From Lophium mytilinum (taxonomy: Eukaryota > Ascomycota > Dothideomycetes > Mytilinidiales > Mytilinidiaceae), in the NCBI GenBank assembly GCA_010093605.1, contig MU004185.1, positions 145,334-209,333 of the forward strand: a stretch of 64,000 nucleotides of DNA. Direction: 5' to 3'. Shown one piece after another: positions 36,386-49,099 of the stretch (position 1 is its first letter; every line of letters begins with the position of its first letter). The translations under genes and the position numbers were made by a program. Below the pieces are notes generated by a model. That model was not told the DNA's origin. It was given only the letters and a program-made list of their open reading frames with translations, and did no database searches.

Positions 36386-37402
36386 GTCGGAATTCCGAGG
36401 ACGAAGAGGAGGAGATCTGAAGTGTCCTGCCGAAGAGAAGAGGATTCGGAGTGAAGATTGAAGACCTGGGGGGCTGGGTTCTGCTGCCTCTGATGGACTG
36501 TTGAAGTGGCTTTAGTATGGCAAGCAGCTGTACAAAATGCGATGAGATGACTTGCGATTTGAAAGCCGGTTTTGTGATATAGTGGTTGTGATGGTGAAGT
36601 GCTGCGTGCTTGAGATTGAGTGGTGTGGGGAGGGGTTTTGTGGCCCCACCCCGGGGGTGTTGAGGGGTGCTCTGTGATGAACGAGGGGGTTGGTGGGGCA
36701 TGGGTTGAGTTGGACGTGGTGGTTTAGAATGGTTATATATGTGTTATGAGTATGGTGTATTATTTCTATAGGCTTCAAATTGCACATTGTGAGGGAGAGT
36801 TTTGTGCATGCGATTGATATTGCGAGACCCCTCACGATATTCTAGATTTGAAATCAGGGGATATACCAGTTGCGACTCCTCAAGTCAGCGCCCTCCAAGC
36901 CGCGATTCTGCGGGTATAGTAAATACTTTAAACTACCTCACGACCTTCTATAATTGCAAATAGTAGAAGTAATAGTTGTACCCCTCTAGATTAGCCCCGA
37001 TCTTTCGGCAGTCGCAGTAGACACACAGACACACCCACCGGGGGTGGGAGAATATAACTAGCCAATGTAAAGGTCTTCACACCCTAGATTAGCGCCCTTC
37101 CAGGCGGAATAGAAAATATAATGCGGGCCCTTACAGGTTCGAAATCCTGTTACCTTTGTAGGAGCTCTGCGCATGTCTTTGACGCTTTGAAGCACGCCAC
37201 GAGGATAGGGTCATTGAACCTACTCGATGTCAAGAGCGAGGCAAGCTATATCGGAGCTCCCTTTGCAAACAGGTCTGAGAGCATGAAGTTAGCCCCGGCC
37301 AATAGGATGGCCGAGCTAGTGATCGAGCTTACCGAGAGAATTACGACGTCAATCCCCGATCCCCTGATCTCACCGCTTGCATCGAGTCCATCACAACTCG
37401 CA
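36386..37402. other. Intergenic, mostly featureless
   Basis: Overlapping minus-strand ORFs (36351-36701 and 36512-36835) are Pro/Ser/His-rich and low in information, so I do not call them genes. A short inverted repeat, cccaccgggggtggg, lies at about 37,036-37,050. An in-frame extension of the regulator ORF back to ATG 37121 is open but lacks recognisable sequence. Confidence 0.45.
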
Positions 37403-39319
37403 ATGGATTCATCAGTCACGAAGAAGAAGCAAGTCTGCAGGAGCTGCAGACAGCGCAAGAAGCGTTGTGATGTAGGCTAAACCCCATCTTCGCTGCATCG
37501 TGGTACTAAATCCTGTATTCCAGGGAGCTAGACCCTCATGCTCGCTTTGCCGCAAGCTAAATATCACTTGTTCCTACATTGTATCAAATCCAAATCCAGG
37601 CTCAGTTCATACTTCCTATGTAGACTTTGTGCCCTTGGCTGAACGCCCTTCCTGGGTGTTGAATGGGAATGTCGACCATCCTAATCTACCTCAACCTCAC
37701 GATTATCCAGAAATATCGTCAAAAGGGTTCTTCCACATTCAACGCGGCTCGGTAGATTCTCAGCTTCCATTCACAGCTCTTGATGTTCCGAATACTTCCC
37801 TCGATTTTGCACCGCCGACTTCCTTTGGCGACTCCGCTATCTCCGACATAACATGGCAGCAAGACAACATCAACGACTTCGACCACGCATCCAACGACGC
37901 AATCTTTCCAGCTAATCTCCCACCGCAAGCCCAAATCTTGGAGCTTGTCGAGTTGTTCTTCTCACACTCCTATGCATTCCTGCCTTGTTTCCATGAGTCA
38001 GAGCTTCTCAAAGACGTCAGCAGCGGCCAACTGCAACGCCAAACTCCAGCGCTTCTATACGCTATCTCTGCAATATCAGCTCAGTACCATCCGGACCCGG
38101 CCATTCAGGCTTGCCGCGGTGACTGGTTTGACCAGGCCAAGTTCTTGTTCGAGCTCACGCAACGAGATAGCCTACCAGCCCTACGAGTTTTGCAAGCTGG
38201 GGTCTGTATCGTACACCACGCATGGACCGTAGGCGACTACACTACAGCATGTCATGCACTGGGGAAGACATGGAGACAAGCGTGCTCTTACGGCCTGAAT
38301 CAAATCGATGCAGGACCAATGCAACCACCTGGGCTTAGACTCGCCCCCGTCTCGAAGGATGCCCGGGAGAAAGACGAATTTCGCAGAGTCCTTTGGGCGT
38401 TACTGTTTCTGGATAGAGATCAAGCGTGGGCGACAGGTTGGCCCCAAACCATTCCTGACCGACATTACTTGGTTAATCTCCCTTCGGATGATTTAAATTT
38501 TCAATCCGAAAACATGTCGGTAAGTGTGCGAGCAATACAACATCCGGAACCATCTATTCGAAGTTCATGATGCTTACACTGATACAGGATGAGGATGCAT
38601 CCACACCATTTCATTGGAACCTGAACCGGCTGATAGGTTCACCCTCAAATTCTATTCAACATATTAACACGTATCATTGCGTAATCAAAGCGTATGTCAT
38701 TCTTGGACGAGCAAATGATCAAATCAATACTCTACATGACGAAGAAGACGCTACAGAGTATGAACGAGGGCTCGACATCCTTGATTCTCACCTAGTGCGG
38801 TTCCGGCTAAGCCTACCACGATCTGCGACCTCCATCCAGGCAGCTCCTCCAGAAGAGCATGTCAATGTCTTCTGGCTAACGAATATCCTCAATACCATCA
38901 CTATTCTGCTCCACTACCGAGCATGTTCTAACGAGCCACCTCTGGACGAAAAGGACGAGAACCGGTTCCGTCATTGCGTCTCCGTGGCCCGCAATACAGT
39001 ACAAATGGTCACGGATATATCCCGAATATCTCCTGAACCGCTCTTAAACTCTCACATACCTGCTATGCTTTATCTAGCGGCTGCTGTTCTCCTAATACAC
39101 TGGAGGGAAAGCAAGGATGATAAGATCAAAGACGAGATCGATATCTTGAGACTCGTTTTCGACCGGTTTCATGATGTGTTCCCAGCTCTGGGAAAAAAGT
39201 TCAAAGGAGCGATTGAGTACGATCTTGAAGTTGATGATGCTGCCATACGAAGAGCGAAACAGTCGGGTGCGAAAGGCTTGCTTGGGTCTTGTCCGAAGTG
39301 GCAGATGCCGACTCGATAG
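37403..39319 (+). CDS. Zn2Cys6 transcription factor with fungal-specific TF domain, 598 aa
   Basis: Exons 37403-37471, 37524-38519 and 38588-39319 join in frame with GT-AG introns of 52 and 68 nt. Splicing intron 1 completes the binuclear zinc cluster: Cys at 12, 15, 22, 29, 32 and 39 (C-x2-C-x6-C-x6-C-x2-C-x6-C). The split of a zinc cluster by an intron right after the third cysteine is common in this family. The middle part (about 150-340) fits the fungal-specific transcription factor domain (ELVELFFSHSYAFLPCFHES, then the RRVLWALLFLDRDQAW region). It should bind DNA in the nucleus through CGG-type half-sites. I chose ATG 37403 because it gives the usual short basic leader; an upstream in-frame ATG exists at 37121. 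Targets are unknown. Confidence 0.9.
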
Positions 39320-39483
39320 ATTTAGGCAAGTACGACCCAGAACGCATCCAGATTCCTTCCATAATAACCCAGCTTAGATAGGCACCCGAATGCCCTGCAC
39401 CTCCATATTTCAGTCTTCAGACGCATTCATCTTCACCATCTTCACCAGTGACGTCACGCGATGCTATTCACACCACTTCCGAG

Positions 39484-40988
39484 ATGGACGTGAATCAAGA
39501 TGCAGCCCTCAACCTCCCGAGGCGATCCACCCCTTTCGTAATGCCCCCAAGAATGTCAACAGCGTCCCCAACACCATCCATTAAGCGTGGACGAGGCCGG
39601 CCTCGAATACATCCTCTACCAGCTTCAAGTATGCTTGCGAAATATGAGGTTTTCCCACCGCGAGGGGTGCCTCAACTAGCGCCATATAACGCCAGAGATT
39701 GGCCGCAACGAGCTCAAAACCCACAACCGAGTCCACCTCACTTCCAACCAGCTACACATGACGCCGAAGAGCTCCGAGGCACCATGCAGTACACGCACCT
39801 GAAAGGCCCGCAGCTGCGAGCGGAACTGAAGAGACGCAATCTTCCCACCACCGGCGGCTACGATGCAACGCTCGAGCGACTACTCGAGGACGATGCCGAA
39901 CGCGGCAGCGAGGCTACGACGCTCAGCACCACGCTGCTCAAATACGTAGCTCGAGGATTGAACATCGTCACGGCTGGCTACGGACTCCCTGCGGACCCGG
40001 CCGTGCTGGTTGGAAGCGGTACGTCAATCCCACCATGCCATAATCAATTGAACACCAACCTAATATCAATCTGCCCACAGAGATCATCCACTACGCCCTA
40101 AACCCCTTCGGCCTCCCATCCCTAACGCTCTACCTCACCAACAACCACTCCGCCACCATCTCCGGCGCCGCCCTCCGCAACGCCCTCATCGGCATCGACA
40201 CCCAGCTCATGACCACCCTCCGCCGCCTCACAGGCTCCGAAGGCCCGGACAACGACGTCCTCCCTGGCTCGCACCCCCACCGCCCCCTCCGCATCCTGGC
40301 CGCCTCCTACGGCAAGCGCACGAGCATCGCCGCGAAAGAGCTCGTCTACGACGACGCCGAGGAGGAGCTGTGGCAGACACCGCGCAAGACTTCCTTGCGG
40401 GGGCTGGGTCTCGCGCCGAAAGAGGTGGGGAAGGAGAAGAAGCCGATTTGGGAGGAGAGGCATGTGGTGCTTGGCTTGAGGTTGCAGGGGATGCTGGGAT
40501 ATGGCTACGTGTTCGCGTACGATGCGAGCAATGAGGGGGAGTGCGGCGGAGAGGGAGAAGTGGATCAAGAGGGCGGTTGTTGGGGGGATGTAGGCCTCCA
40601 TGCCTGCAAGAAGGAGGTGTGGGAGCCGCTTCGCGTGGCCGATGGGGAGGTGGTGAGGGGTTTGGCGCTTGGCGAGCTGGAGAGGCAGGCGGAGATGGCG
40701 GATGGGCTGTCGTGTGGCGAGGATGCGGAGTTCAGCGAGCTCAGCGATGTGGACGAGGAGGTGCTAAGGGCAGGGACTGTGGATGTGGAGGCGGGGGTGG
40801 TGGAGAATGTGAGGAAGCGCGCGCGGTATGACTCTGCGGTTGATGTGTCGCCTGACGCCGAGGACGACACACCGTGCCCGGGAAAGGGGGCGATCCGGCT
40901 GGATCCAGCGGACCGTGAAGACGAGGAGGTGCGACCGTGGGAGGAGCTTGAGGCGGCGCGGCCGGCGAAGCGGAGGCTGAGAGGGTGA
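39484..40988 (+). CDS. AT-hook and SAP domain DNA-binding protein, 480 aa
   Basis: Exons 39484-40018 and 40081-40988 are joined by a 62-nt GT-AG intron, confirmed by the frame (codon split G/AG). The N-terminal part carries an AT-hook, KRGRGRPRIH (34-43), which binds the minor groove of AT-rich DNA. A SAP-like motif follows at about 102-137 (YTHLKGPQLRAELKRRNLPT, then GYDATLERLLEDD). The second exon continues with a conserved-looking segment (EIIHYALNPFGLPSLTLYL) and then a strongly acidic C-terminal region ending in a basic AKRRLRG. It is probably a chromatin-associated nuclear protein. The upstream in-frame GTG at 39448 is not a likely start. The specific role is unknown. Confidence 0.8.
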
Positions 40989-41399
40989 GTGGTGCGTAAG
41001 GAAGGCAGCTTTGATGGTTGATATCTTTGCTGATTGATGGGTAGGTTCGGGTTTCGGAAGACGTGGATGGGCGGATTGTAGGCCTTGGGGCTTGCAGATG
41101 AGATTGGGATGGGAGCGTGACTGATGTCTACTTGGTGAAGGATCAGGATAGCTCTATGGGGTAGTGGAATCAGCTTGGTCTTGTAATACGGCAATCAAAA
41201 GCGGCATCGCTCACGCGAAATCACGTTGAAGGAAGAGCTTGATGGAGATCAGCGCAGTGTGTTTGGGAAAGGGGTACACTATTTCATCCTACCCGCAACG
41301 CCGTTCCCAAGATCCTAAGTCTGTCCTTATAGAACCTCATATTTTTTTCTATTCCCCGAGCAGGTCCTAAACATTCTCCTCTCAAGTCTCCAACCTGTT
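40989..41399. other. Convergent 3' intergenic region
   Basis: This is the tail-to-tail space between the SAP protein (plus) and TRM5 (minus). No gene was seen, and the ORFs here are antisense shadows. Confidence 0.5.
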
Positions 41400-42973
41400 T
41401 CACACCTCTCGAAACGCCACCTCCCTGGGCAGCCTGAAGCTCGCACAAAACATCCGCTTCTTCGGCGCCACGTCCCGCACGTCCCAAACCGTCGTCTCTG
41501 GCGTCTCTGGCGTGATCTGCGTACCCAGAAATGTCGAGATCTCCTCACAGATCTCCGCTGTCTGGGCTACGTTGTCGTCGCTCTTGGAGCTGAAGCAGTA
41601 GACATGGACCAACGGCATCGGGATCTTTTCGCGCTCTTCAGAGGAGAGCGCTTTGAAAGCTGGCTGGGCGTAGATACCGACGAAAGCCGGGAGAAAGCTC
41701 AATGCAGAAGCAGGGAGGTTCATAACGAAATGGTTAAAGAAGCGGGGCTGCGTGAGAGTTTGGCTAGGCTGCGGCTCATGTGTTGCGCCAGCTTTCGGGG
41801 CGTCTGGCTTCGTTCGAGCAGAGCGTGCGGTTTTGATATCTTTGCGCGTTTTGATTGTGACGCTGTGTTGGGTCTTGAGCAGTTCCGCCGCTGCCGTCTT
41901 TATGAATTTCGCCCCGTCCTCGTTGAACGGCCGGACGAAATCTCCTGTCTTGTTCCCCTTTATCGTCTCTCTGAGAGCGGCATAGCCCTCCGGATTCAGA
42001 TCATTGGCCCACGCGAATACCTTCTTCTTCCCAGCAGGGACGGCGAACGGGCCTATCCCCGCCATGACGTCCGCAACCGCTTCGCCCTCTTTGAATATGG
42101 TGACGAGCCGCTCGTGTTCCGTATGTAGCCTGCTATTCCAGTACACCTTCGCAAAATCAAATTTGAACACGCAGCCCTGTTCGTGGACTTCCACGCACAT
42201 GTCGTCCGGCCCGTGGAGAACTTCGTACTGGAAGGTGCGGTAGGGGTCTGCTTCGCCGACGCGCTCGATTTTGTTGATGACGGTGCGCACGGTGGGATTT
42301 TTGTCGGCTAGGACTTTCGCGATGATGTATTTCCAGGGGAGGTAGTGGTCGCGGAGGTTGAGGTGGGCTGGTGGGCGCGAATGTTAGATGTTGTCCTCGA
42401 GGGAGGTATGATTGAGGTGCTTACCAACGTGTCCGATTAGAGTGAAGCCTGTGGGAGGGTCGTGATTATCGATTTCTTCGGGGAGGATGGCGTCCATGAT
42501 TTCGGCTGGGTTGTATGAGCGATGATAGGGAGTATGAGGAGGGGAAGACACGCACAGTGTGACCAGAAGTCGTAGTTGAGATGGAGGTCGTAGGGTATCA
42601 CCCCCACAGTCCCGTTTTGCTGGAGATCTCGTAGTTTAGGACTCCATGTTTGCGAGTCTGCCTGCTTTTATTAGCTAGTTGTCCAATGTATGGCGGTTGA
42701 GGGACTACTACCATCGTGTCGAACCTCTGGCTTCAAGAGTATGCATTTTCCTCCCGCGCGCGCCGTTTCTTCTACGGGATCATTCACGATGGTGAGGAAT
42801 CGCGGGAGTACTAGGGCATCCTTTGCGCTTTCCAGCTCTTTCTTGCACGTGCTGATATCTTTTTGCTTGAAGATGCGGGCAGCGGAGGTGGGGACTGTCT
42901 TTTTGAAAAAGGCTCGGTCGAGGGTCTTCATTGCCCGGTTGATAGGAGGGCGGAACATGGCGTCGTCTGGCAT
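41400..42973 (-). CDS. TRM5: tRNA (guanine37-N1)-methyltransferase, 470 aa
   Basis: Exons on the minus strand are 42973-42712, 42657-42556, 42505-42425 and 42367-41400, with GT-AG introns of 54, 50 and 57 nt, joining to 1413 nt in frame. Trm5 uses S-adenosylmethionine to form m1G37 next to the anticodon, preventing +1 frameshifting; in fungi it acts in the nucleus and mitochondria. Seen: an N-terminal PPINRAMKTLDRAFFKKTVP block typical of the family, then ADVMAGIGPFAVPA (about 247-259), the SAM-binding motif, NDLNP (270-274), and NLPASA (365-370), the NPPY-like catalytic motif. The length fits eukaryotic Trm5. The start at 42973 is the first ATG in the conserved frame. An extended mitochondrial leader could exist upstream only with another exon. 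It is head-to-head with the kinesin gene. Confidence 0.93.
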
Positions 42974-43319
42974 TGGAGCAGTGACTCGAGCCTCCTTTCG
43001 CGTGTACAAACTCGTCGTTACCGTGGTGGTCGAAATTAAGGAGTTTGGGTGCTATGACGGGATAACCGTTTTCTCGAGATGCACGGATCTCCCGCCCGTG
43101 CAGGGACTCGCGCAGCACAATTTCGAGGCCAACAAAACAACACCCAGCGCGCCCGGCGCACAATACACGCGACGACTACCGTCAACACTCCTATCCAGTA
43201 CATGACACCCCCGAGCGATGCGGCCGCCCGACGAGACTGCACGAGGAAGCTGAACACGCCCGAAACCACGGAATCACCACGTATCATCAAGCTCCGCCGC
43301 GAGGCCGGTAGCCGCAGCC
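42974..43319. promoter_or_regulatory. Shared divergent promoter region of TRM5 and the kinesin gene
   Basis: Only 346 bp separate the two start codons, so both promoters must lie here. No TATA box is evident. The ORFs crossing this space on both strands lack recognisable sequence. Confidence 0.5.
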
Positions 43320-46300
43320 ATGGCGTCGGGGGGAGGCAACATTAAGGTCGTGGTGCGCGTGAGGCCGTTTAATGGACGAGGTGCGTTGTGGAGAGCTGGA
43401 GAGCATAGTGGGAGAATACTAATGTTTCGTAGAGATCGCCCGCAATGCAAAATGCATTGTCCAGATGGACAAGGACCAGACGGTCCTGACACCCCCGTCT
43501 CACGTCGATGGAAAGCTTTCCAAGTCCGCGAAGCAAGCCCTTGATGGGGCTAAGACATTCGCTTTCGACAAGAGCTACTGGTCCTTCAACCGCAATGATC
43601 CTCACTTCGCTAACCAGGAGGATCTTTTTACAGATTTGGGGAAGCCGCTGCTGGATAATGCCTTCTTGGGATTCAATAACTGTATCTTTGCGTATGGGCA
43701 GACGGGTTCGGGGAAGTCATACTCGATGATGGGGTATGGGGAGGAGGCGGGTGTCATCCCGAAGATCTGCAGGAACATGTTTGAGCGCATCGAAGAGATG
43801 CAGAAAGACAAGAATCTGAGTTGCACCGTCGAAGTGTCCTACCTGGAAATCTACAACGAGCGCGTCCGCGATTTGCTCAATCCGTCCACGAAGGGAAATC
43901 TCAAGGTCCGCGAGCATCCTTCCACCGGACCATACGTGGAGGATTTGGCGAAGCTACTGGTGCGGTCGTTTCCGGAGATTGAGAACCTGATGGACGAGGG
44001 GAATAAAGCTAGGACGGTTGCTGCGACAAATATGAACGAGACTTCCAGTCGATCGCACGCGGTCTTCACTCTCATTCTGACCCAAAAGAGGCATGATGTT
44101 GAGACCAGGATGGATACCGAGAAAGTCGCCAAGATCAGTCTGGTGGATTTGGCAGGTTCGGAGAGAGCTACATCCACTGGCGCGACTGGTGCAAGATTGA
44201 AAGAGGGTGCGGAAATCAACAGATCACTTTCTACACTGGGTCGTGTCATTGCGGCACTTGCAGATCTATCATCGGGCAAGGGTCCCGGCAAGAAGAAGAA
44301 CCAAAACATGGTGCCCTACCGGGATTCTATCTTGACATGGCTACTCAAGGACTCGCTAGGAGGAAACAGTTTGACCGCTATGATAGCTGCAATCTCGCCT
44401 GCTGATATCAATTTCGACGAGACGCTCTCCACGCTTCGATATGCCGACTCCGCCAAGCGAATCAAGAATCATGCCGTCGTCAACGAGGATCCAAACGCCC
44501 GCATGATCAGAGAATTGAAGGAGGAGCTCGCTCAACTTCGTTCGAAACTTAGTGGAGGAGCATCTAGTGGTATTGTTGAAGAACAATACGCGCCTGATAC
44601 CCCACTAGAAAAGCAGATTGTCTCAATCACGCAGCCAGATGGTACCATCAAGAAAGTCTCAAAAGCTGAGATTGTGGAACAATTAAATCAATCCGAGAAG
44701 CTATACACAGATCTCAACCAGACCTGGGAAGAAAAGTTACAGAAGACGGAGGAAATTCACAAGGAACGAGAAGCCGCACTAGAAGAGCTTGGTATCAGCA
44801 TCGAGAAGGGGTTTGTTGGATTATCAACGCCCAAGAAGATGCCACATCTTGTCAATTTGAGCGACGACCCTCTACTCGCCGAATGCCTGGTGTACAATTT
44901 AAAGCCCGGAACTACGACCGTTGGAAACGTGGAGTCCGCGACTACAGCCGAGATTCGATTGAATGGCTCCCAAATCCTACACGACCACTGCGTATTCGAG
45001 AACGTCGATGGTGCAGTCACCGTAGTGCCTCGAGACAACGCCGGCGTCATGGTCAATGGCCAGCGAATAGAAAAACCAAAAAGGTTACGCAGTGGCTATC
45101 GAATCATCCTAGGCGACTTTCACATCTTCCGGTTCAACAATCCCCAAGAAGCACGAGCTGAGCGAGCTGAACAAGGAAGCCTTCTCCGCCATTCCGTTAC
45201 AGTAAGCCAGCTTGGATCTCCATCTCCTAGACCTGGTCACGACAGATCTTGGAGTACTGTTAGCAGACCCGAGTCGGAGTTTGACTCCGAAAGCCCTGGA
45301 GCGGCTTCACCAAATCCATTCCAGCCACGAAACGGGCGTGATTCCGATTGGTCGTATGCTCGGCGAGAAGCTGTGACTGCAGTGCTAGGGACTGATCAGA
45401 AAATCAATAGCTTGACTGACGAGGAACTTGACGCTGTCTTCGACGATCTACAACGAATACGGGCTGTCCGGAAAGGTAGACCAGAGAGTAGGATGTTCGA
45501 TCAAGAAGACGATTTGGATTCTGTATCAACTTATCCGGTCCGAGAAAAATACGCCTCCACCGGAACCATCGACAACTTCTCCTTGGACACTATGCTGACT
45601 ATGCCCTCAACTCCTCAGCCAGGTGAGGAGGACGAGCGTCTCCGATTGGTCAGGGAAGATATGCAGGATCAAATAGACAAGCAAAAGGAAGAATACCAGG
45701 CAAAGCTGAAATCTGCAGAAGAAGCCAACGTCGAGATTGAAGAAATCAAAGCAGAAAAAGTCAAAATGGAGGAGAGCCTTCGGACTGCCAAGGAAGAAAT
45801 GCAGAGACAGCTACAGGAACAGAAAGAGGAATTCCAAAGGCAGCTACAGGAGCTTCAGCAACCTTTATCACCTTCATCGAATGGACATGTAGGGCCACCA
45901 GAGCCAACCGAGAAGCAAATGGAACTTGCAAAAGCCGCTTTCCAACAATGGCGACAAAGGAAATACGTTGCTATGGCGGAAACGATCCTCCAGAATGCCG
46001 CAACCTTGAAAGAAGCTCAAGTGATGAGCCAGCAGATGGACAAGCACGTGGTGTTTCAGTTCTGTATTGTAGATGTTGGGCACTCTTTTGCTTCCTCTTA
46101 TGATCTAGTACTCAACGGGATACCCGGGGAAGACGACGAAGACCTCGACATGACACCGAAGCCATGCGTTGGCATCCGAGTTGTGGATTTCAAGAATCAG
46201 GTCGTACATCTATGGTCATTACAGAAGCTTCGCGTCCGAGTGCGGCTGATGCATCAGATGCACCAGTATCTCAACCGACCAGAATATCTGCAACACTTCA

Positions 46301-48306
46301 GCTTAGAGAATCCTTTCCTAGAGCCCTGCATGCCGGAGTTCTCGAGGATTGGGGATGTTGATGTCCCTCTGTCTGCCGTCTTCGAATCCCGAGTTCAGGA
46401 CTTCAGCCTCGATGTTATCTCTTCGTATACCGCGAATGTCGTAGGGATAGTCAGGCTTTCTCTCGAGCCTTCATCAGCCGAAGCGCCTTCCACAACCTTG
46501 AAGTTCAATGTGGTTATGCACGACATGGTTGGATTCCCGGAACGCGAGGGAACAGACGTTCACGCACAGCTGTTTGTACCGGGAGTCTCTGATGAAGGCG
46601 GCGCGACAACTACACAGATGATCAAGGACTTCGACGAGGGCGCGATTCGTTTCGAAAGTGTTCACAGCATGAGCCTTCCCTTCGCTAGCCCTCGCACCTC
46701 GTTCCTTCGCGCTTCGATATTCGCCAAAGTAACTACCATGCATCTTGATAAGCTACTTAGTTGGGATGACATGCGAGATTCGGCAGTCAAGCCGAAGAAG
46801 AAGCGCCTTGCCTCTCGCTTACCAGAGTCTGAGTTCTTCACTGAAGAGGTTCATGATATTTTCTCGCGCATTCAGATCCACGAAATTTCCGAAGACGGAT
46901 CCTATCAACCTGTCGAAGTTATCCAAAACAGCGTTGGAGATGAAGGCGCTTATCAACTCCATCAAGGGCTACAACGACGGATAGTAGTTAACCTCACCCA
47001 CACCTCGGGCGAGACTTTACAGTGGCACGACATTGCCGGACTCCGCGCGGGTCGCGTTCGTCTTGTCGACTCCTCGGGTACAGCTCCAGCCCTCGATTCG
47101 CCTGTCCACGAAATTCCCATCGCGCTCGTGCACCCACCCACAGTTAAATCCAACGCCGACGGTACGACAAACGTGACGTTCATCGGGCAATGGGACTCAA
47201 GTGCACATGGGTCCCTTCTTCTTGACCGTGCCACACCGGACAAATACCGTGTGCAAGTTTCGCTTCTCTGGAACGTCTCCAGCACCCGCCTTGCCTCCCC
47301 CATGGTCTTCTCTCTTGATCTAGATATGCAGATTCGTGCGCGAAGCTTCTTGCGCCAAACGAGTCTCTTTGGTTTCGCCAACCTTTGGACCACCACAAGG
47401 GTGGTCCACTCTACAACTGCTATATTCTCAGTCGCTATACGTCCTACCTCGGTCAAGCGTGCGACAGATCTCTGGCGGATGAACACTCGCGATGATTTCG
47501 TAAAAGGGGAGGAAATGTTAGCCGGTTGGACGCCCCGAGGCGTCAGTCTCGTCAAAGACTTCATCGCCACTCAAAAGCGCCGACGACGAGTAGCAGAGAT
47601 CGAAACAGTCCGAAGCGTCTTAAGCAGCCGCGCCCTCACTCTCCCCACCACGAATGGCTTTGCTAACGGCACATCCGCCGCCATTGACGACCTCGACGAC
47701 CGCCGCAAAGCCCTACTAAATCGCGTCCTCGCACTCTGGCAGACAAAGAAGGAACCCGCCGAGATAATTCTTAACACTACGAATCTCGAGCCCCCGTCGT
47801 CTGGCGCCGCTTTTGCTGCACGCCCACTCCACCCTTCGAACCCAAACTCCTCCAGCAACGTCAATATGCCTGCGTCTCCTGGCCTCTCCTCCGCCCCCGT
47901 TTCTCCCTCGCCTAATCCGACATTGATCGCAACCGTTCGCCACTTACCCAAGAACCCGGCGCTCATGAAAGGAGGTTACCTGCTCATGCCGGACCCCTCC
48001 TCATCACGATGGGTACGGCGGTATGTCGAGCTACGAAAACCGTACCTGCACATCTACTCTGTGCCCGAAGGGGATGAGATCAACGCTGTCAGTTTGCGGA
48101 ATAGTCGTGTAGATCACCAGCCGCAGATTGCGAGGCTGTTGGGCGGAAGGGTCGGGGGAGATAGGGGTGGAGAAAGTGTGTGGGCCGTATTTGCACGCGG
48201 AAACAGCTATCTATTCAGAGCCCGGGTGGAGCGGGAGAAGATTGAGTGGATACTGAGGATTGACGAGAGTTACTTCTCGAGTGGCAGTGGAAGTGGGGAG
48301 GACTGA
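43320..48306 (+). CDS. uncA: Kinesin-3 (Unc104/KIF1 family) motor, 1644 aa
   Basis: Exon 43320-43380 encodes MASGGGNIKVVVRVRPFNGR. A 52-nt intron follows, then one exon of 4.87 kb (43433-48306), in frame across the junction (E codon G/AG). It is a plus-end-directed microtubule motor for vesicles and endosomes. Domains: motor about 1-372 with P-loop GQTGSGKS (109-116), switch I NETSSRSHA (about 221) and switch II DLAGSE (about 258); neck linker and short coiled coil; FHA domain about 513-593; coiled coil about 763-830; KIF1B/DUF3694-type stalk region; and a C-terminal PH domain about 1529-1636 (KGGYLLMP to WILRIDE) for phosphoinositide-bearing membranes. All landmark motifs are intact and the length is normal for the family. 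The symbol follows the Aspergillus nidulans orthologue by domain layout. Confidence 0.95.
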
Positions 48307-49090
48307 GTGCGGTATGGGATCGTATCTATTGTGTTATCGCAAAATAGGAGTTGGATACCTTCCAAGGATTTTGATTGCCAGGCGTTTGGGAGTATGGTAG
48401 GCCCTGATGCCGCTATGGAATACTTCATATTTTTCGTTCATCAACCACTCTCGTTTTTTCAGGGAGTCGGTCTACGCTTTGGATACCCAGGGTATTGGAG
48501 TAATTCCTATGAGTTGCGAGAAGACTTGATCGAGATGCTGGAACTGGGTGGTATAGATAGTATAGGGCGAGCGGTGGCAGTAGAAAATAATTGATCGTTC
48601 CAATGTAGCCCCCAGTTTTGCTGGTGATGTGCATAATCAAATATATTGTTGGGCGCAGTTTGGTATGTGGGACCGACCTCCTCCGCAGTTTTGCCCAGAT
48701 GAACGCTAATTGCTATTTGCTTCATGTTTCACAACTCACGGTTCACGGTCCTTTAGCGAAGTATCAAATAAGAAAAGATATCCATGTTATGCGATGCGAC
48801 GCTACGCTATTATCTATCCACGCGTCCCAACCCCGACTCCTCCAATATCCATGAGTCATGAACTCTCTGCTTCTTGATCTTCATGCCAAAAACCTCCGCG
48901 GTCGCTAAATTCCCAACGCTCTGCCCGATACCAATCTGGACTGGAGAAGGCAAAACTCCTCTCTCTGCTTCCACTCATCATCCACCACTGACGGGTGTTG
49001 TGCTGTTTTGAACTACACATCCCAACCCACAAATGCACTCTTACATCGAAAATGCCGCAACTCCACCGTGGTTCATGAACGTTTTGGCGG
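48307..49090. other. Kinesin 3' region, no gene
   Basis: AT-leaning sequence after the kinesin stop, with no ORF of interest and no repeat units yet. The repeat array to the right starts at about 49,100. Confidence 0.5.
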
Positions 49091-49099
49091 CTTGATTCC

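Noticed and set aside
37128-37150. tRNA gene suggested by ggttcgaaatcc
   Set aside because: The T-loop-like word lacks a proper 5-bp stem with a 7-base loop, and no matching acceptor or anticodon arms lie upstream.
31059-39319. Secondary-metabolite cluster (monooxygenase plus Zn2Cys6 regulator)
   Set aside because: No polyketide synthase, peptide synthetase, terpene cyclase or transporter is nearby, and two unrelated genes separate the pair.
40565-41194. 209-codon minus-strand ORF opposite the SAP protein gene
   Set aside because: It is Ser-rich, antisense to a coding exon with biased composition, and has no recognisable domain.
43851-44309. Minus-strand ORFs opposite the kinesin exon
   Set aside because: These are shadows of the motor domain coding sequence.
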